Shown here piece after piece: positions 1 through 12,203 of a stretch of 64,000 nt of DNA (its first letter is position 1; every line of letters starts with the position of its first letter). The stretch comes from Fluoribacter dumoffii NY 23 (GTDB lineage: Bacteria; Pseudomonadota; Gammaproteobacteria; Legionellales; Legionellaceae). Location of the stretch: positions 598,304-662,303 of the forward strand of contig NZ_CM001373.1 in the NCBI RefSeq assembly GCF_000236165.1. Reading direction: 5' to 3'. The position numbers were made by a program, and so were the translations under genes. Under the pieces are notes generated by a model. It was not told the DNA's origin and did no database searches. It saw only the letters and a list, made by a program, of their open reading frames with translations.

Positions 1-98
1 ATACCCAAATTGATATTCCCCGGAGATTGAGAAAAAGCATAGATGAAGTTGGAGAATAGAAACAAAGACACTATTAACAAGATACGTTTAAAATCCAT
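1..98 (-). CDS. Partial secreted protein, N-terminus only
   Basis: An ATG at 96-98 on the minus strand opens a frame that runs off the left edge of the window. Only about 32 residues are visible. They form a classical signal peptide: MDFKR, a hydrophobic core (ILLIVSLFLF) and a likely cleavage near IYA-FS. A GAGG Shine-Dalgarno-like stretch lies about 9 bases upstream of the ATG. The gene is divergent from ligA, so the 143 bases between them should carry both promoters. The product would be exported. Nothing visible identifies its family. Confidence 0.6.
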   Translation of the reverse strand, partial: MDFKRILLIVSLFLFSNFIYAFSQSPGNINLG

Positions 99-241
99 TT
101 TTATACGCCTCGGTTCATGTTGAATCGACATGTATCTATAGCATATTTTTTAGTGATAAACTAATGTTTTAAAAAATTGCTTCCCCCTAAACTGGTCAAA
201 GTAAATGAAGTCTTTGGCCTGAAATGATACGGATGAGATGA

Positions 242-2263
<2,022 letters not shown>

Positions 2264-2280
2264 TGGGCACAGACAAGGCG

Positions 2281-2330
2281 GCAAAGCAAAACCCATGATT
2301 TATTTGTAATGATCTGAGTTTTTGCTTTGC
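2281..2330 (+). terminator. Inverted repeat after ligA, possible terminator
   Basis: The arms GCAAAGCAAAA (2281-2291) and TTTTGCTTTGC (2320-2330) are perfect 11-base inverted repeats around a 28-base loop. They lie just after the ligA stop. The loop is long and the U-tract weak, so terminator function is only plausible. Confidence 0.35.
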
Positions 2331-2358
2331 GCAATTATTTAAATAAGGATATATATTT

Positions 2359-4527
2359 TTGGATCGTATACAACGAATTATTCTACTCCTTCTTTTTTTA
2401 AAGAGCTTTGGCGTTGTTTATGCCTGGCCTTGGGTTTTAAATGATCCCTATCCGCAAGAACAAGCAAAAGAGAATATTTATTATTCTTCCTTTTCCGAGC
2501 AGCCCAAAACTTTAGACCCCGCACTTTCTTATTCATTAAATGAGTATCTTTTTATTGCCCAAATTTATGAACCGTTGCTGACCTATGATTATTTGCAAAG
2601 GCCGTATCAATTAATCCCCTTGATTGCTACAAATATGCCGCAGTTGAGATATCTTGATGCCCAGGGGAACACGTTGACTGCCCAGAGTTTGGAATCTCCC
2701 GCCTACAGTGTGTATACCATATCCATCAAGAAAGGAATTTATTATCAACCCCATCCAGCATTCGCCAAAGATAAGAAGGGCTCCTACATTTATCATCATT
2801 TAACTTCTGATTATCTGGACGATGAAGATATTGAGGAATTATCCGATTTTAAATATACCGGCACACGGGAAATGATTGTCGATGATTATATCTATCAGAT
2901 AAAACGTTTGGCAAATCCGGCAGTCAGTTCACCTATTTATGGGTTAATGAGCGATTATATTGTTGGTTTTAAAGAATACGGAAAAACGCTTCCGGGAGGT
3001 AATCGCTACATTGATTTACGGGAATATCCCTTAAAAGGCCTAAAAAAGTTGGATGATTATTCCTTTGAAATTACTTTAAAAGGGGAATATACCCAGTTTT
3101 TATTTTGGTTGGCTATGAGTTTTTTTTCACCAGTGCCCTGGGAAGCAGATCTCTTTTATTCACAGCCAGGGATGATGGATAAGAATATTACCTTAAGTTG
3201 GTATCCAATAGGTACGGGCCCATTTATGTTGGTAAAAAATAATCCGAACCGCAGCATGGTGCTGCAAAAAAATCCAAACTATCATGAAGAATATTATCCC
3301 GCCACGGGCTCAGATGAAGACAGGGCCTCAGGGTATCTGGATAATTCGGGAAAACGGTTGCCACTAATTGAAAAAGCAATTTATACCCTGGAAAAAGAAT
3401 CCATTCCTCGCTGGAATAAATTTTTGCAGGGTTATTATGATAATGCCGCAATCAGTAATGACAGTTTTGATCAAGCCATTCACATCAATCAGCACGGTAA
3501 GGCAGAACTGACGCCAGAAATGCAAAAAAAGAAGATGTATCTCAGTCAGACTATTCAAGCCAGTACTTTCTATATGGGCTTTAACATGCTTGATAGCATC
3601 GTTGGCGGGAAGAGTGAGCGGGCCCTTAAGCTAAGGCAGGCTATTTCAATTGCTGTAGACTATGACGAATATATAGCCATTTTTTATAATGGGCGTGGTA
3701 TGGCTGCTCAAGGGCCAATTCCTCCGGGAATTTTTGGTTACAAGCAAGGTAAAGAAGGAATGAATCCTTATATTTATCAATGGAAAGAGGGGGAAGCCGT
3801 AAGGCGTCCAATTAGCGAGGCCAAAAAGCTTATGGCTGAAGCAGGGTATCCTGATGGAATTGACCCGCATACAGGAAAGCATTTGATTTTGCATTATGAT
3901 GTAACTACAACAGGTGGTCCCGAGGACAAATCCTTATTTGACTGGATGCGTAAACAATTTGCCCAGATAGGGATTGATTTAAATGTGCGTGCAACTTTAT
4001 ATAACCGTTTTCAAGAAAAAATGCGTACGGGGGATGCACAAATATTCAGTTGGGGATGGGTAGCGGATTATCCGGATCCGGAAAACTTTTTGTTTCAACT
4101 GTATGGCCAAAATGGCAAAGTAAAATTTGGCGGGGAAAATGCTGCCAATTATCAAAATCCTGAATTTGACCGCCTCTTTACTCTCATGAAAAATAGGAAA
4201 AATGATGCTCAAAGACAACAACTTATAGATAAAATGATAAATATTGTCCAGCATGACGCCCCCTGGATATGGGGAATACATCCTGAAGAGTTTAATTTAT
4301 CACAGCCCTGGGTTTCACGGGTAAAACCAAATACGATTTCTTTTACAACCTTAAAGTATGTGGCGGTTAATGTTCCGGAACGAAACAAATTGAGGCAAGC
4401 CTGGAATCAACCTATTTTTTGGCCTTTAGGTTTATTGTTTTTACTTATTTTTATGCTGGTTCTTCCTTTAATTATTGCTTATCACAAGAAGGAAAAAAAA
4501 CCTGCAGAAAGGACTTATATACCATGA
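2359..4527 (+). CDS. Peptide-type ABC transporter solute-binding protein, C-terminally membrane anchored
   Basis: SBP_bac_5 (DppA/OppA/YejA-like) binding protein of 722 residues. It begins with a TTG codon preceded by AAGGA (2345-2349) and has a signal peptide (IILLLLFLKSFGVVYA). The family signature FSEQPKTLDPALS lies near residue 45, and the C-terminal lobe contains the typical WGWVADYPDPENF motif. It ends in an extra hydrophobic segment (PLGLLFLLIFMLVLPLIIAY, about 687-707) followed by lysines, which would tether it in the inner membrane; most relatives are lipoproteins or soluble. Its stop overlaps the next gene's ATG (ATGA), so the genes are translationally coupled. The substrate is probably a peptide or modified peptide, but this is not shown by sequence. 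Confidence 0.88.
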   Translation: MDRIQRIILLLLFLKSFGVVYAWPWVLNDPYPQEQAKENIYYSSFSEQPKTLDPALSYSLNEYLFIAQIYEPLLTYDYLQRPYQLIPLIATNMPQLRYLDAQGNTLTAQSLESPAYSVYTISIKKGIYYQPHPAFAKDKKGSYIYHHLTSDYLDDEDIEELSDFKYTGTREMIVDDYIYQIKRLANPAVSSPIYGLMSDYIVGFKEYGKTLPGGNRYIDLREYPLKGLKKLDDYSFEITLKGEYTQFLFWLAMSFFSPVPWEADLFYSQPGMMDKNITLSWYPIGTGPFMLVKNNPNRSMVLQKNPNYHEEYYPATGSDEDRASGYLDNSGKRLPLIEKAIYTLEKESIPRWNKFLQGYYDNAAISNDSFDQAIHINQHGKAELTPEMQKKKMYLSQTIQASTFYMGFNMLDSIVGGKSERALKLRQAISIAVDYDEYIAIFYNGRGMAAQGPIPPGIFGYKQGKEGMNPYIYQWKEGEAVRRPISEAKKLMAEAGYPDGIDPHTGKHLILHYDVTTTGGPEDKSLFDWMRKQFAQIGIDLNVRATLYNRFQEKMRTGDAQIFSWGWVADYPDPENFLFQLYGQNGKVKFGGENAANYQNPEFDRLFTLMKNRKNDAQRQQLIDKMINIVQHDAPWIWGIHPEEFNLSQPWVSRVKPNTISFTTLKYVAVNVPERNKLRQAWNQPIFWPLGLLFLLIFMLVLPLIIAYHKKEKKPAERTYIP

Positions 4528-5501
4528 TGAAGTATTTGCTGCGGCGCGTTTTGTACTCAATCCCGATTCTTTTTGGAATAAACTTTCTTACCTTCATTTT
4601 ATTTTTCATGGTGAATACACCGGATGACATTGCGCGGATGCATTTGGGACAGAAACATGTTGAACAACAAGTTATCGATGATTGGAAAATTTCCCATGGC
4701 TATAATTTTCCCTTATTTTTTAACGACCAAAAAAAAGGCCTGCAAAAAATAGAATCGACTTTATTTTTTCAAAAGTCGATGAAATTGTTTACTTTTGATT
4801 TTGGTGTTTCTGATTCAGGCAGGGACATCAGTGAAGATATTACCTACAGGATGTGGCCCAGTCTTTCCATTGCCTTGCCGGTATTGATATTGGATGTAAT
4901 TACCAACATCATAATAGCTATGGCTATGGCATTCTTTAGAGGAACATATCTTGATTTATCAGGGGTCGTAATCTGTATTGTCCTTATGTCAATTTCCAGC
5001 TTGTTTTATATTATTGGCGGTCAATATCTTTTCGGTAAATTATTGCGTCTTGTCCCTATTTCAGGTTATGACGGCGGGTTTGATGCTGTGAAGTTTGTTA
5101 TTTTGCCGATTACAGTTGCCGTGCTTAGCGGCTTGGGGGCTGGGAGCCGTTGGTATCGAACCTTGTTTTTAGAAGAAATGCATAAAGATTACGTCAAAAC
5201 TGCCCGAGCCAAAGGATTATCCGAACAAAAGGTGATGTTCAAACACGTATTAAAAAATGCGATGCTCCCTATATTAACGGGAATCGTAGTGATTATCCCT
5301 TCTTTATTTATGGGAAGTTTAATCCTTGAGTCTTTTTTTGGTGTGCCCGGGCTGGGAAGTTATACAATTGATGCAATCCAGCAACAAGATTTTGCAATTG
5401 TAAGGGCAATGGTTTTTTTGGGATCGATTCTTTACATTGTAGGTTTGGTTTTAACAGATTTGTCTTATATGTTGGTTGATCCGCGAGTGAAATTATCCTA
5501 A
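4524..5501 (+). CDS. ABC transporter permease, DppB/YejB type
   Basis: Inner-membrane permease of the peptide importer, 325 residues from the ATG at 4524. That start overlaps the binding-protein stop and has GAAAGGA about 10 bases upstream; longer upstream starts lie inside the preceding gene. The N-terminus MMKYLLRRVLYSIPILFGINFLTF is typical of DppB-like subunits. A long periplasmic insert follows (about 35-105), then five more membrane segments. The EAA loop that contacts the ATPase is visible as DYVKTARAKGLSEQKVMFKH, followed by the conserved NAMLPILT. It would pair with the permease at 5570. Confidence 0.9.
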   Translation: MMKYLLRRVLYSIPILFGINFLTFILFFMVNTPDDIARMHLGQKHVEQQVIDDWKISHGYNFPLFFNDQKKGLQKIESTLFFQKSMKLFTFDFGVSDSGRDISEDITYRMWPSLSIALPVLILDVITNIIIAMAMAFFRGTYLDLSGVVICIVLMSISSLFYIIGGQYLFGKLLRLVPISGYDGGFDAVKFVILPITVAVLSGLGAGSRWYRTLFLEEMHKDYVKTARAKGLSEQKVMFKHVLKNAMLPILTGIVVIIPSLFMGSLILESFFGVPGLGSYTIDAIQQQDFAIVRAMVFLGSILYIVGLVLTDLSYMLVDPRVKLS

Positions 5502-5569
5502 AGCAAAGGGGGCGGCGATAAACGGGGTTTCCGCTTGCTTTACTCGATCTCGCTAAAATTGGAAATAAA

Positions 5570-6916
5570 ATGACTGTTGAATTTCTATGGACTGATACAT
5601 GTTTTCTCACTTTATTAGCCTTAAGCGTGCTGATTATCCTTCTTGGTTTACGCAAGCAGCATATCAGGCATTCGTTTAACCAAATTTTACAGCGCCCAAT
5701 TGCTGTAAGTGCGGGCATAATCCTTTTGTTTTTTATAACTATTGGAGTATTGGATTCCATTCATTTAACTTTAGTTAAAAACGAAACTCAAAAATCTCCT
5801 ACCTTGTTAGATAGGATTTTGGCCCCCATAGATGAAATTTCTGAAAAAACCTATTCTGCTCCGTTGGCTTTAAGGCAATTTATTAGTGAAACCGCTTTAG
5901 TTAATGGCGTGGTGACACAAACTTACCCCGTGCTCATTTATCCAGGCAAAAGCATAAAAACAGAGGCTGAAAAAAATAAACTCATCAAAAATACGATATG
6001 GTACGCTTTGGCATGCTGTCTGTCAGCCGCAATTGTGATCGGAATTTTTTTTGTATTTATCCGCTTTGCCCGGCGCTTAAATTCTTTCTTTGCCATAAGC
6101 TCCACTCAGTGGAGTGCTTTAATTACTTTGACCCTGCTCACATTTTTCATCGTGCTCGGTTATGAGCTGTCGCGAACATTCCATGTTTTGGGAACAGGTC
6201 AAATAGGCCAGGACATTTTTTATTTTACTATCAAGAGCATACGCACAGGACTGGTCATTGGTCTTTTAACTACTTTATTTATGCTCCCTTTAGCGTTATT
6301 TTTGGGGGTTATTGCCGGATATTTCGGGGGAATTGCCGATGATATTATTCAGTATTCCTACACAACATTAAGTTCAATTCCAGGTGTTTTATTGATTACT
6401 GCTTCTGTTTTGTCCTTACAAATTTATATCAGCAATCATCCTGAAAAGTTTACCACTTTGGCGCAGAGCGCAGATGCACGGCTTTTAGCCCTTTGTTTTA
6501 TTCTTGGAGTAACCAGTTGGACCAATTTATGTCGACTTTTACGTGCTGAGACCCTGAAATTGCGGGAAGTCGACTATGTCCAGGCAGCGCGTGCTTTGGG
6601 TTCTAACTGGTTTACCATTATCCGCAAGCATTTATTACCCAATGTCATGCATATTGTGGTAATCACACTGGTTCTTGATTTTAGTTTTCTGGTGATGGCT
6701 GAGGCGTTGCTATCCTATGTGGGTGTAGGCGTGTCCCCTATGACCATTAGTTGGGGGAACATGATCAACAGTGCGCGTCTGGAGTTGGCCCGTAATCCCG
6801 TAATCTGGTGGCCTATGCTGGCTGCATTTGTTTTTATGTTTTTATTGGTACTGGCAATAAACTTGTTTGCAGATGCGGTCAGGGATGCCTTTGATCCCCA
6901 CCAATCACAAGTTTAA
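5570..6916 (+). CDS. ABC transporter permease, DppC/YejE type
   Basis: Second permease of the importer, 448 residues, well above the usual ~300. The extra length is N-terminal: two hydrophobic segments and a periplasmic stretch before the standard core. The core begins near FHVLGTGQIGQDIFY, which corresponds to the HPLGTDxxGRD motif of DppC proteins. The EAA loop is DYVQAARALGSNWFTIIRKH near residue 340, and the end FADAVRDAFDP is typical. No ATP-binding subunit follows, so the transporter must borrow an ATPase encoded elsewhere. Confidence 0.88.
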   Translation: MTVEFLWTDTCFLTLLALSVLIILLGLRKQHIRHSFNQILQRPIAVSAGIILLFFITIGVLDSIHLTLVKNETQKSPTLLDRILAPIDEISEKTYSAPLALRQFISETALVNGVVTQTYPVLIYPGKSIKTEAEKNKLIKNTIWYALACCLSAAIVIGIFFVFIRFARRLNSFFAISSTQWSALITLTLLTFFIVLGYELSRTFHVLGTGQIGQDIFYFTIKSIRTGLVIGLLTTLFMLPLALFLGVIAGYFGGIADDIIQYSYTTLSSIPGVLLITASVLSLQIYISNHPEKFTTLAQSADARLLALCFILGVTSWTNLCRLLRAETLKLREVDYVQAARALGSNWFTIIRKHLLPNVMHIVVITLVLDFSFLVMAEALLSYVGVGVSPMTISWGNMINSARLELARNPVIWWPMLAAFVFMFLLVLAINLFADAVRDAFDPHQSQV

Positions 6917-7037
6917 TACCGGATTAAAGCAGGGGATATTAAATGTATTGGCGGTCATGGATCATCTTAATGCAGGTAGGCAAAAGCCCTGATTTAGGTT
7001 AAAGTTCATCAATTAAGCTTAATGAGTTCATTTCTTT

Positions 7038-10000
7038 ATGCAACAACGTTTTGTTCATTTACGCGTCCATAGTGAATTTTCTTTAGTTGATGGCCTGGTT
7101 CGGGTGAAGCCATTAATGAAAGTTTTGCCCTCTCGGGGAATGTGTGCTGTGGCAGTAACTGATTATTGCAATTTGTTTGCTGCAGTAAAGCATTATAAAA
7201 CAGCAGTTGATGCAGGAATAAAACCCATTATAGGCAGTGATTTACCTTGTCATGATCCCGAACAGCCTGAACGTGTTTTTTCAATGGTTCTTTTATGCCT
7301 TAATTCAGAAGGTTATAAAAACCTGACCTGCCTCATTTCCAAAGCTTACCAGGAAGGGCAACATCTAGGGCAACCCAGAATACAAAATCACTGGATTCAT
7401 GAGTATTCAGCAGGTCTTATTGCATTGTCAGGGGGAAGATTAGGTGATATTGGCCAAGCCTTGTTAGCAAATGATGATGATTTAGCCAAAAGCAGAGCGT
7501 TATATTGGCAAAAACTGTTTCCTAGTCGATTTTATTTGGAAATTCAGCGAACAGGGCGGCCTGATGAAACCCGCTATAATGAAAAGTTAATTGCTTTAGC
7601 CGATGAGCTGCAATTACCGCTTGTAGCAACCAATGATGTACGTTTTCTGGATAAGGAAGATTTTGAAGCTCATGAGGCCCGGGTTTGCATTCATGAAGGA
7701 TATACATTAGCTGATCCCAGAAGATCGCAAAAATACAGTGCCCAACAGTATTTACGATCAGCTGATGAAATGGTTGCTTTATTTGCTGATTTGCCCTCTG
7801 CAGTAGAAAATACAGTTGAAATCAGTAAACGATGCACTGTAAAACTGGATTTGGGAAACAATTACTTACCTAACTTTCCTATACCCGCTGGATCCACCGT
7901 TGAAAATTATCTCTCCCATTTATCCCAGGTTGGTTTGGAGGAACGCCTAGTACAAATATTTAAATCTCCTGAGGAAATACAGGCATCGCGAGATGAATAC
8001 GACAAGCGTCTGCAAGTTGAATTGGACGTGATTAACAACATGGGGTTTGCCGGCTACTTTTTGATTGTGGCAGATTTCATTCAGTGGGCAAAAAAAAATG
8101 GGGTACCTGTCGGGCCTGGACGGGGTTCAGGTGCGGGATCCCTGGTTGCTTATGCTTTAAAAATTACCGATCTGGATCCTTTAGAGTATGAATTGCTTTT
8201 TGAGCGTTTCTTAAATCCAGAACGGGTGTCCATGCCTGACTTTGATATCGATTTTTGCATGGAAGGCCGCGATCGAGTCATTGACTACGTGGCCGAGAAA
8301 TACGGCAGGCAAAGTGTTTCCCAAATTATTACCTTTGGTACTATGGCTGCGAAAGCAGTTGTACGTGATGTGGGGCGGGTGTTAGGGCATCCTTATGGCT
8401 TTGTCGATAAATTAGCAAAATTAATTCCTTTTGAAATAGGTATTACTTTAAATAAGGCATTGGAACAAGAAGAGGAACTCAAACGCCGATATACAGAAGA
8501 AGAGGAAGTTAAAGAACTTATTGATTTGGCCTTAAAATTGGAAGGAATTACTCGAAATGCGGGGAAACATGCCGGAGGGGTAGTTATCGCACCCTCACAG
8601 CTAACTGACTTTACGGCAATTTATTGTGAAGAGGGATCCACGCAAATAGTCAGCCAATTTGATAAAGATGATGTTGAAGCAGCGGGTCTGGTCAAATTTG
8701 ACTTTTTGGGCTTGCGTACGCTGACAATTATCGATTGGGCATTGGCTACTGTAAATAAAAAAAGGGCTCTTGAGGGCTTGCCTCCAATTGATATCAGCCA
8801 GATACCTACGGATGATGCGGCAACATTTGATTTGTTAAAGGCCTGTAAAACAACTGCGGTATTTCAGCTTGAATCTCGCGGAATGAAAGAGTTGATCAAT
8901 CGCTTGCAGCCGGATTGCTTTGAAGACATCATCGCTTTAGTAGCGTTATTTAGACCGGGTCCACTGCAATCGGGAATGGTAGATGACTTCATTGATCGCA
9001 AGCATGGCCGTGCGGCTGTTGATTATCCCCATCCCGATTTGGAGCCCATTTTAAAGCCCACCTACGGTGTTATCCTGTATCAAGAGCAAGTTATGCAAAT
9101 TGCGCAGGTATTGGCTAATTATACTTTAGGCGCAGCTGATTTATTGCGTCGGGCTATGGGAAAGAAAAAGCCCGAAGAAATGGCAAAACAACGGGAAATT
9201 TTTACCCAAGGCGCCACTGCGCGGGGTGTAGATGAAAAAGTTGCAACCCACATCTTTGACTTGATGGAAAAATTCGCAGGTTATGGATTTAATAAATCGC
9301 ATTCTGCAGCTTATGCCCTGGTTGCTTATCAAACCGCTTGGCTAAAAGCACATTATCCTGCGGCATTTATGGCTGCGGTTATGTCCTCTGATATGGATAA
9401 CACAGATAAAGTGGTTACTTTTATCGATGAATGCGCCCATATGAAATTGAAGATTTTGCCTCCATCCATCAATCAATCCATGTATCCCTTTACGGTCACC
9501 GATGATACCACCATTATTTATGGGCTTGGAGCCATAAAAGGAGTAGGGGAGTCTGCTATTGATTGCATCACCGATGCGCGGGATGCAGGAGGAAAATTTA
9601 CGGATCTGTTTAGCTTTTGCCAACGACTTGATCTGCGCAAGGTGAATCGGAGGGTCTTAGAGGCCCTGATTAAAAGTGGTGCCTTTGATGATTGGAAAGT
9701 GGAACGTGCGATTCTGACTGCTTCCTTGGAAAAAGCATTAAAGATAGCGGAGAAGGAACACCAAAATCAGTCCAGTGGGCAATTTGATTTGTTTTCTTTG
9801 TTGGAAGACGAGAATCATGTGCAGGATTATGTTAGCTGTAAGCCTTGGTCTGAGTCCCAACGTTTGGAAGGTGAACGCGAGGTTTTGGGATTTTATTTAA
9901 CAGGACATCCTGCCGATCAATATCGTCGTGAGTTTGGCGATTTCATTGTATCAATCAGCCAATTAAATCCATCTCAGCATAAAAAAGCCCTTATTTGTGC

Positions 10001-10478
10001 GCAAATTGTCGGAATTCGCAAGATCGTTACCAAACGCGGCAAGAAGCTTGTAATTCTGGGGATGGATGATTCTACAGCACGACTGGATGTCGTGGTATTT
10101 GGTGAGCTTTTTGAGTCTTCAGGAGCTGCTTTATCTACAGGGGATATGTTGGTAATTGAGGGTGAAGTAGCGCATGATGATTATAACGGCGGCGTGAAAA
10201 TGACTGCCAGTCAACTCTATGATGTACCTACAGCGAGAACTAAATTTGCTCGATGTCTTGAATTGAGGTTGCATTCAGGAAATCAGGAAATTTTAAGTTC
10301 TATCCAGTCATTATTGAAATCTTATACAGGACGTTGTTCCGTTCAATTTTCTTACAGCAATGAATATGCTCGTGCACAGTTGAGTTTGGCGCCCCAATGG
10401 CAGGTTATGCCTAGCGATGAGTTACTTGGACATTTGGCTAATCTTTTGGGTGAAGAGAAAGTGGTGATGCGTTACTGA
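7038..10478 (+). CDS. dnaE: DNA polymerase III subunit alpha DnaE
   Basis: Catalytic subunit of the replicative polymerase, 1146 residues (Escherichia coli DnaE has 1160). The N-terminal PHP domain starts with FVHLRVHSEFSLVDG. The class C polymerase core includes GPGRGSGAGSLVAYAL and the catalytic acidic motif PDFDIDFC. FRPGPLQSGM and the fingers region GYGFNKSHSAAYALV follow, then a tandem HhH region and an OB fold near residues 980-1060. It appears to stand alone between the ABC importer and a strong hairpin shared with phhB. Confidence 0.98.
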   Translation: MQQRFVHLRVHSEFSLVDGLVRVKPLMKVLPSRGMCAVAVTDYCNLFAAVKHYKTAVDAGIKPIIGSDLPCHDPEQPERVFSMVLLCLNSEGYKNLTCLISKAYQEGQHLGQPRIQNHWIHEYSAGLIALSGGRLGDIGQALLANDDDLAKSRALYWQKLFPSRFYLEIQRTGRPDETRYNEKLIALADELQLPLVATNDVRFLDKEDFEAHEARVCIHEGYTLADPRRSQKYSAQQYLRSADEMVALFADLPSAVENTVEISKRCTVKLDLGNNYLPNFPIPAGSTVENYLSHLSQVGLEERLVQIFKSPEEIQASRDEYDKRLQVELDVINNMGFAGYFLIVADFIQWAKKNGVPVGPGRGSGAGSLVAYALKITDLDPLEYELLFERFLNPERVSMPDFDIDFCMEGRDRVIDYVAEKYGRQSVSQIITFGTMAAKAVVRDVGRVLGHPYGFVDKLAKLIPFEIGITLNKALEQEEELKRRYTEEEEVKELIDLALKLEGITRNAGKHAGGVVIAPSQLTDFTAIYCEEGSTQIVSQFDKDDVEAAGLVKFDFLGLRTLTIIDWALATVNKKRALEGLPPIDISQIPTDDAATFDLLKACKTTAVFQLESRGMKELINRLQPDCFEDIIALVALFRPGPLQSGMVDDFIDRKHGRAAVDYPHPDLEPILKPTYGVILYQEQVMQIAQVLANYTLGAADLLRRAMGKKKPEEMAKQREIFTQGATARGVDEKVATHIFDLMEKFAGYGFNKSHSAAYALVAYQTAWLKAHYPAAFMAAVMSSDMDNTDKVVTFIDECAHMKLKILPPSINQSMYPFTVTDDTTIIYGLGAIKGVGESAIDCITDARDAGGKFTDLFSFCQRLDLRKVNRRVLEALIKSGAFDDWKVERAILTASLEKALKIAEKEHQNQSSGQFDLFSLLEDENHVQDYVSCKPWSESQRLEGEREVLGFYLTGHPADQYRREFGDFIVSISQLNPSQHKKALICAQIVGIRKIVTKRGKKLVILGMDDSTARLDVVVFGELFESSGAALSTGDMLVIEGEVAHDDYNGGVKMTASQLYDVPTARTKFARCLELRLHSGNQEILSSIQSLLKSYTGRCSVQFSYSNEYARAQLSLAPQWQVMPSDELLGHLANLLGEEKVVMRY

Positions 10479-10589
10479 GATTGGTGCTAGAAATCGCAGG
10501 TTGCCCTTTGTTGAGTGGTACTTCGGTATAAATTTTTATTGCTTTTTTTTTGAAAAATTTTGGCCAGGTAGCCTGACTGTCTGGGATAA

Positions 10590-10613
10590 AGCCTGGTTGC
10601 AAGCAACCAGGCT
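10590..10613. terminator. Bidirectional hairpin between dnaE and phhB
   Basis: AGCCTGGTTGC (10590-10600) and GCAACCAGGCT (10603-10613) are perfectly complementary and leave almost no loop, so about ten pairs form around four bases. It sits between convergent genes and is followed by moderately T-rich sequence on the plus strand. It is likely a shared intrinsic terminator. Confidence 0.7.
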
Positions 10614-10627
10614 ATATTTCTCACTCT

Positions 10628-10969
10628 TTAATTCTCTAATAACTTATCCATTTTTGCTGCACAAATGAAATCATTATGGCTTAAACCATTGAGTGCATGA
10701 GTCATAAAACTCACATGACAATAATTATAACCAACCTCCAAATCGGGATGATGGTTTTCAGTATTAGCTATCCATGCCAATGCATTTACAAATGCCATAG
10801 TTTCATAAAAATCTTTAAACGATAAACTCCGTTTGATAATGCGATTATCGATGCTGACTTTCCAATTTTCATTCAATTGCGGCATTAAATTCTTAATTTG
10901 TTCTGCATTTAATGCAGCTCCAATGCCTTCACATGATTCACAATGTTTGGTGCTTAAATCACTGGTCAT
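10628..10969 (-). CDS. phhB: Pterin-4a-carbinolamine dehydratase PhhB
   Basis: Dehydrates 4a-hydroxytetrahydropterin to recycle the cofactor of phenylalanine hydroxylase. The 113 residues are the family's usual size. The hallmark HHPDLEVGYNYCHVSFMTHA contains the active-site histidines, and GLSHNDFICAAKMD closes the fold. It lies 9 bases downstream of hisC on the same strand, so the two are probably cotranscribed. Phenylalanine hydroxylase (phhA) is not in the window. Confidence 0.95.
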   Translation of the reverse strand: MTSDLSTKHCESCEGIGAALNAEQIKNLMPQLNENWKVSIDNRIIKRSLSFKDFYETMAFVNALAWIANTENHHPDLEVGYNYCHVSFMTHALNGLSHNDFICAAKMDKLLEN

Positions 10970-10978
10970 TTTATTTCC

Positions 10979-12094
10979 TTACTTGTAGTAATTACTCAAC
11001 TCATCAAGAAATCGATTGTTCTGCTCTTTAGTTCCAACAGTTACTCGAAGATAATTATTCATTTTATAGGGATGGAGAGGCCTCACTATAATACCTCTAT
11101 CTAAAAGATAGTTATAGAGTGAGATGCCGTCTTGCTTACAGTCAAAGGTTAAAAAATTACACGCTGAGGGAAGATAAGGGAGATTTAGCTCGGTAAATCC
11201 CGCCTGAATTTGTCTCATTCCCTCAGAGTTGAGCTGTAAACTTTGTTGGATGAACTCTTCATCTTCCAGGGCAGCATGGGCAGTAGTTAATGCTACTTGA
11301 TTGACCATAAAGGGAAGTTGTATGCGACGCATGAGCTCAATGATTGAAGGATGGGATATGGCATATCCCAAACGAATCCCGGCTAAACCATATATTTTTG
11401 AAAAAGTTCGTGTGATAACCAAATTGGGATGCTCGGCTAACCAATCAATACTGTTGCAATTGAGTTGGGTTGCAGCATACTCATAGTAGGCTTCATCAAT
11501 CACTAATAAAGTACTTTCAGGAATATTTTCCAGTAATCGTTTTATTTCTTTGGGATTGATGAGGATGCCTGTAGGATTATTGGGATTTGCAAGAAAAATA
11601 ATTCCAGTTTTTAAATTACATGCCCGAATCAAACTGTCTATATTAACCTGCCAATTCGGATTATCTGCGACAGTATGCACTGGAATATTCAATGTTTGTG
11701 CTTGGATCGCATAGGTACTAAATGCATATTCATGAGTTATTATGTGTTTATCCTGATGCAGAACAAAACAGTTAAGAAGGATCGTGTAGATATAGTCCGA
11801 ACCATTACTTAAAAACAGCTGTTCTGCGTCAATTTTCAGCTTATTGGCCAATTTGGACATCAAGGGGTGGTTGATGGGCGAGGGATAAGTGGCCAGAAGA
11901 TGGGGGGAGATATTTTTTAATTCAGCCAGTGCTAAAGGACTACAACCCAGGGGGTTCTCATTGCTGGCCATTTTGATAATATCATTGCTCTTAATCCCTT
12001 TTTCCCGCGCTAATTCTTCAATTGATTTTCCTGGTTTGTATGGAATTAACGAACGGATGCCTGAATGAGGTAATTGTTGAAAGTTTACTGCCAT
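10979..12094 (-). CDS. hisC: Histidinol-phosphate / aromatic aminotransferase (HisC family)
   Basis: PLP-dependent class I/II aminotransferase of 371 residues. Visible motifs are SNENPLG near the start, NPNNPTG, the VIDEAYYEY stretch that holds the PLP aspartate, and the Schiff-base lysine in TRTFSKIYGLAGIRLGYA. HisC enzymes convert imidazole-acetol phosphate to histidinol phosphate and many also transaminate aromatic amino acids. Because it pairs with phhB rather than with other his genes, an aromatic role (tyrosine/phenylalanine) is as likely as histidine synthesis. Confidence 0.92.
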   Translation of the reverse strand: MAVNFQQLPHSGIRSLIPYKPGKSIEELAREKGIKSNDIIKMASNENPLGCSPLALAELKNISPHLLATYPSPINHPLMSKLANKLKIDAEQLFLSNGSDYIYTILLNCFVLHQDKHIITHEYAFSTYAIQAQTLNIPVHTVADNPNWQVNIDSLIRACNLKTGIIFLANPNNPTGILINPKEIKRLLENIPESTLLVIDEAYYEYAATQLNCNSIDWLAEHPNLVITRTFSKIYGLAGIRLGYAISHPSIIELMRRIQLPFMVNQVALTTAHAALEDEEFIQQSLQLNSEGMRQIQAGFTELNLPYLPSACNFLTFDCKQDGISLYNYLLDRGIIVRPLHPYKMNNYLRVTVGTKEQNNRFLDELSNYYK

Positions 12095-12203
12095 AAATTT
12101 TCCCTAATTTAAATTTTTTAATATTATCCAAGCTTTAGGCTTCTGTCACGAGCTCATTGTTTTAAACTGGTTCGGGTGATGCCCCTAGGAATAACTTATG
12201 GGG

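Noticed and set aside
5308..5760. Minus-strand frame of 150 codons
   Set aside because: It overlaps two permease genes with clear EAA motifs and has no family features of its own.
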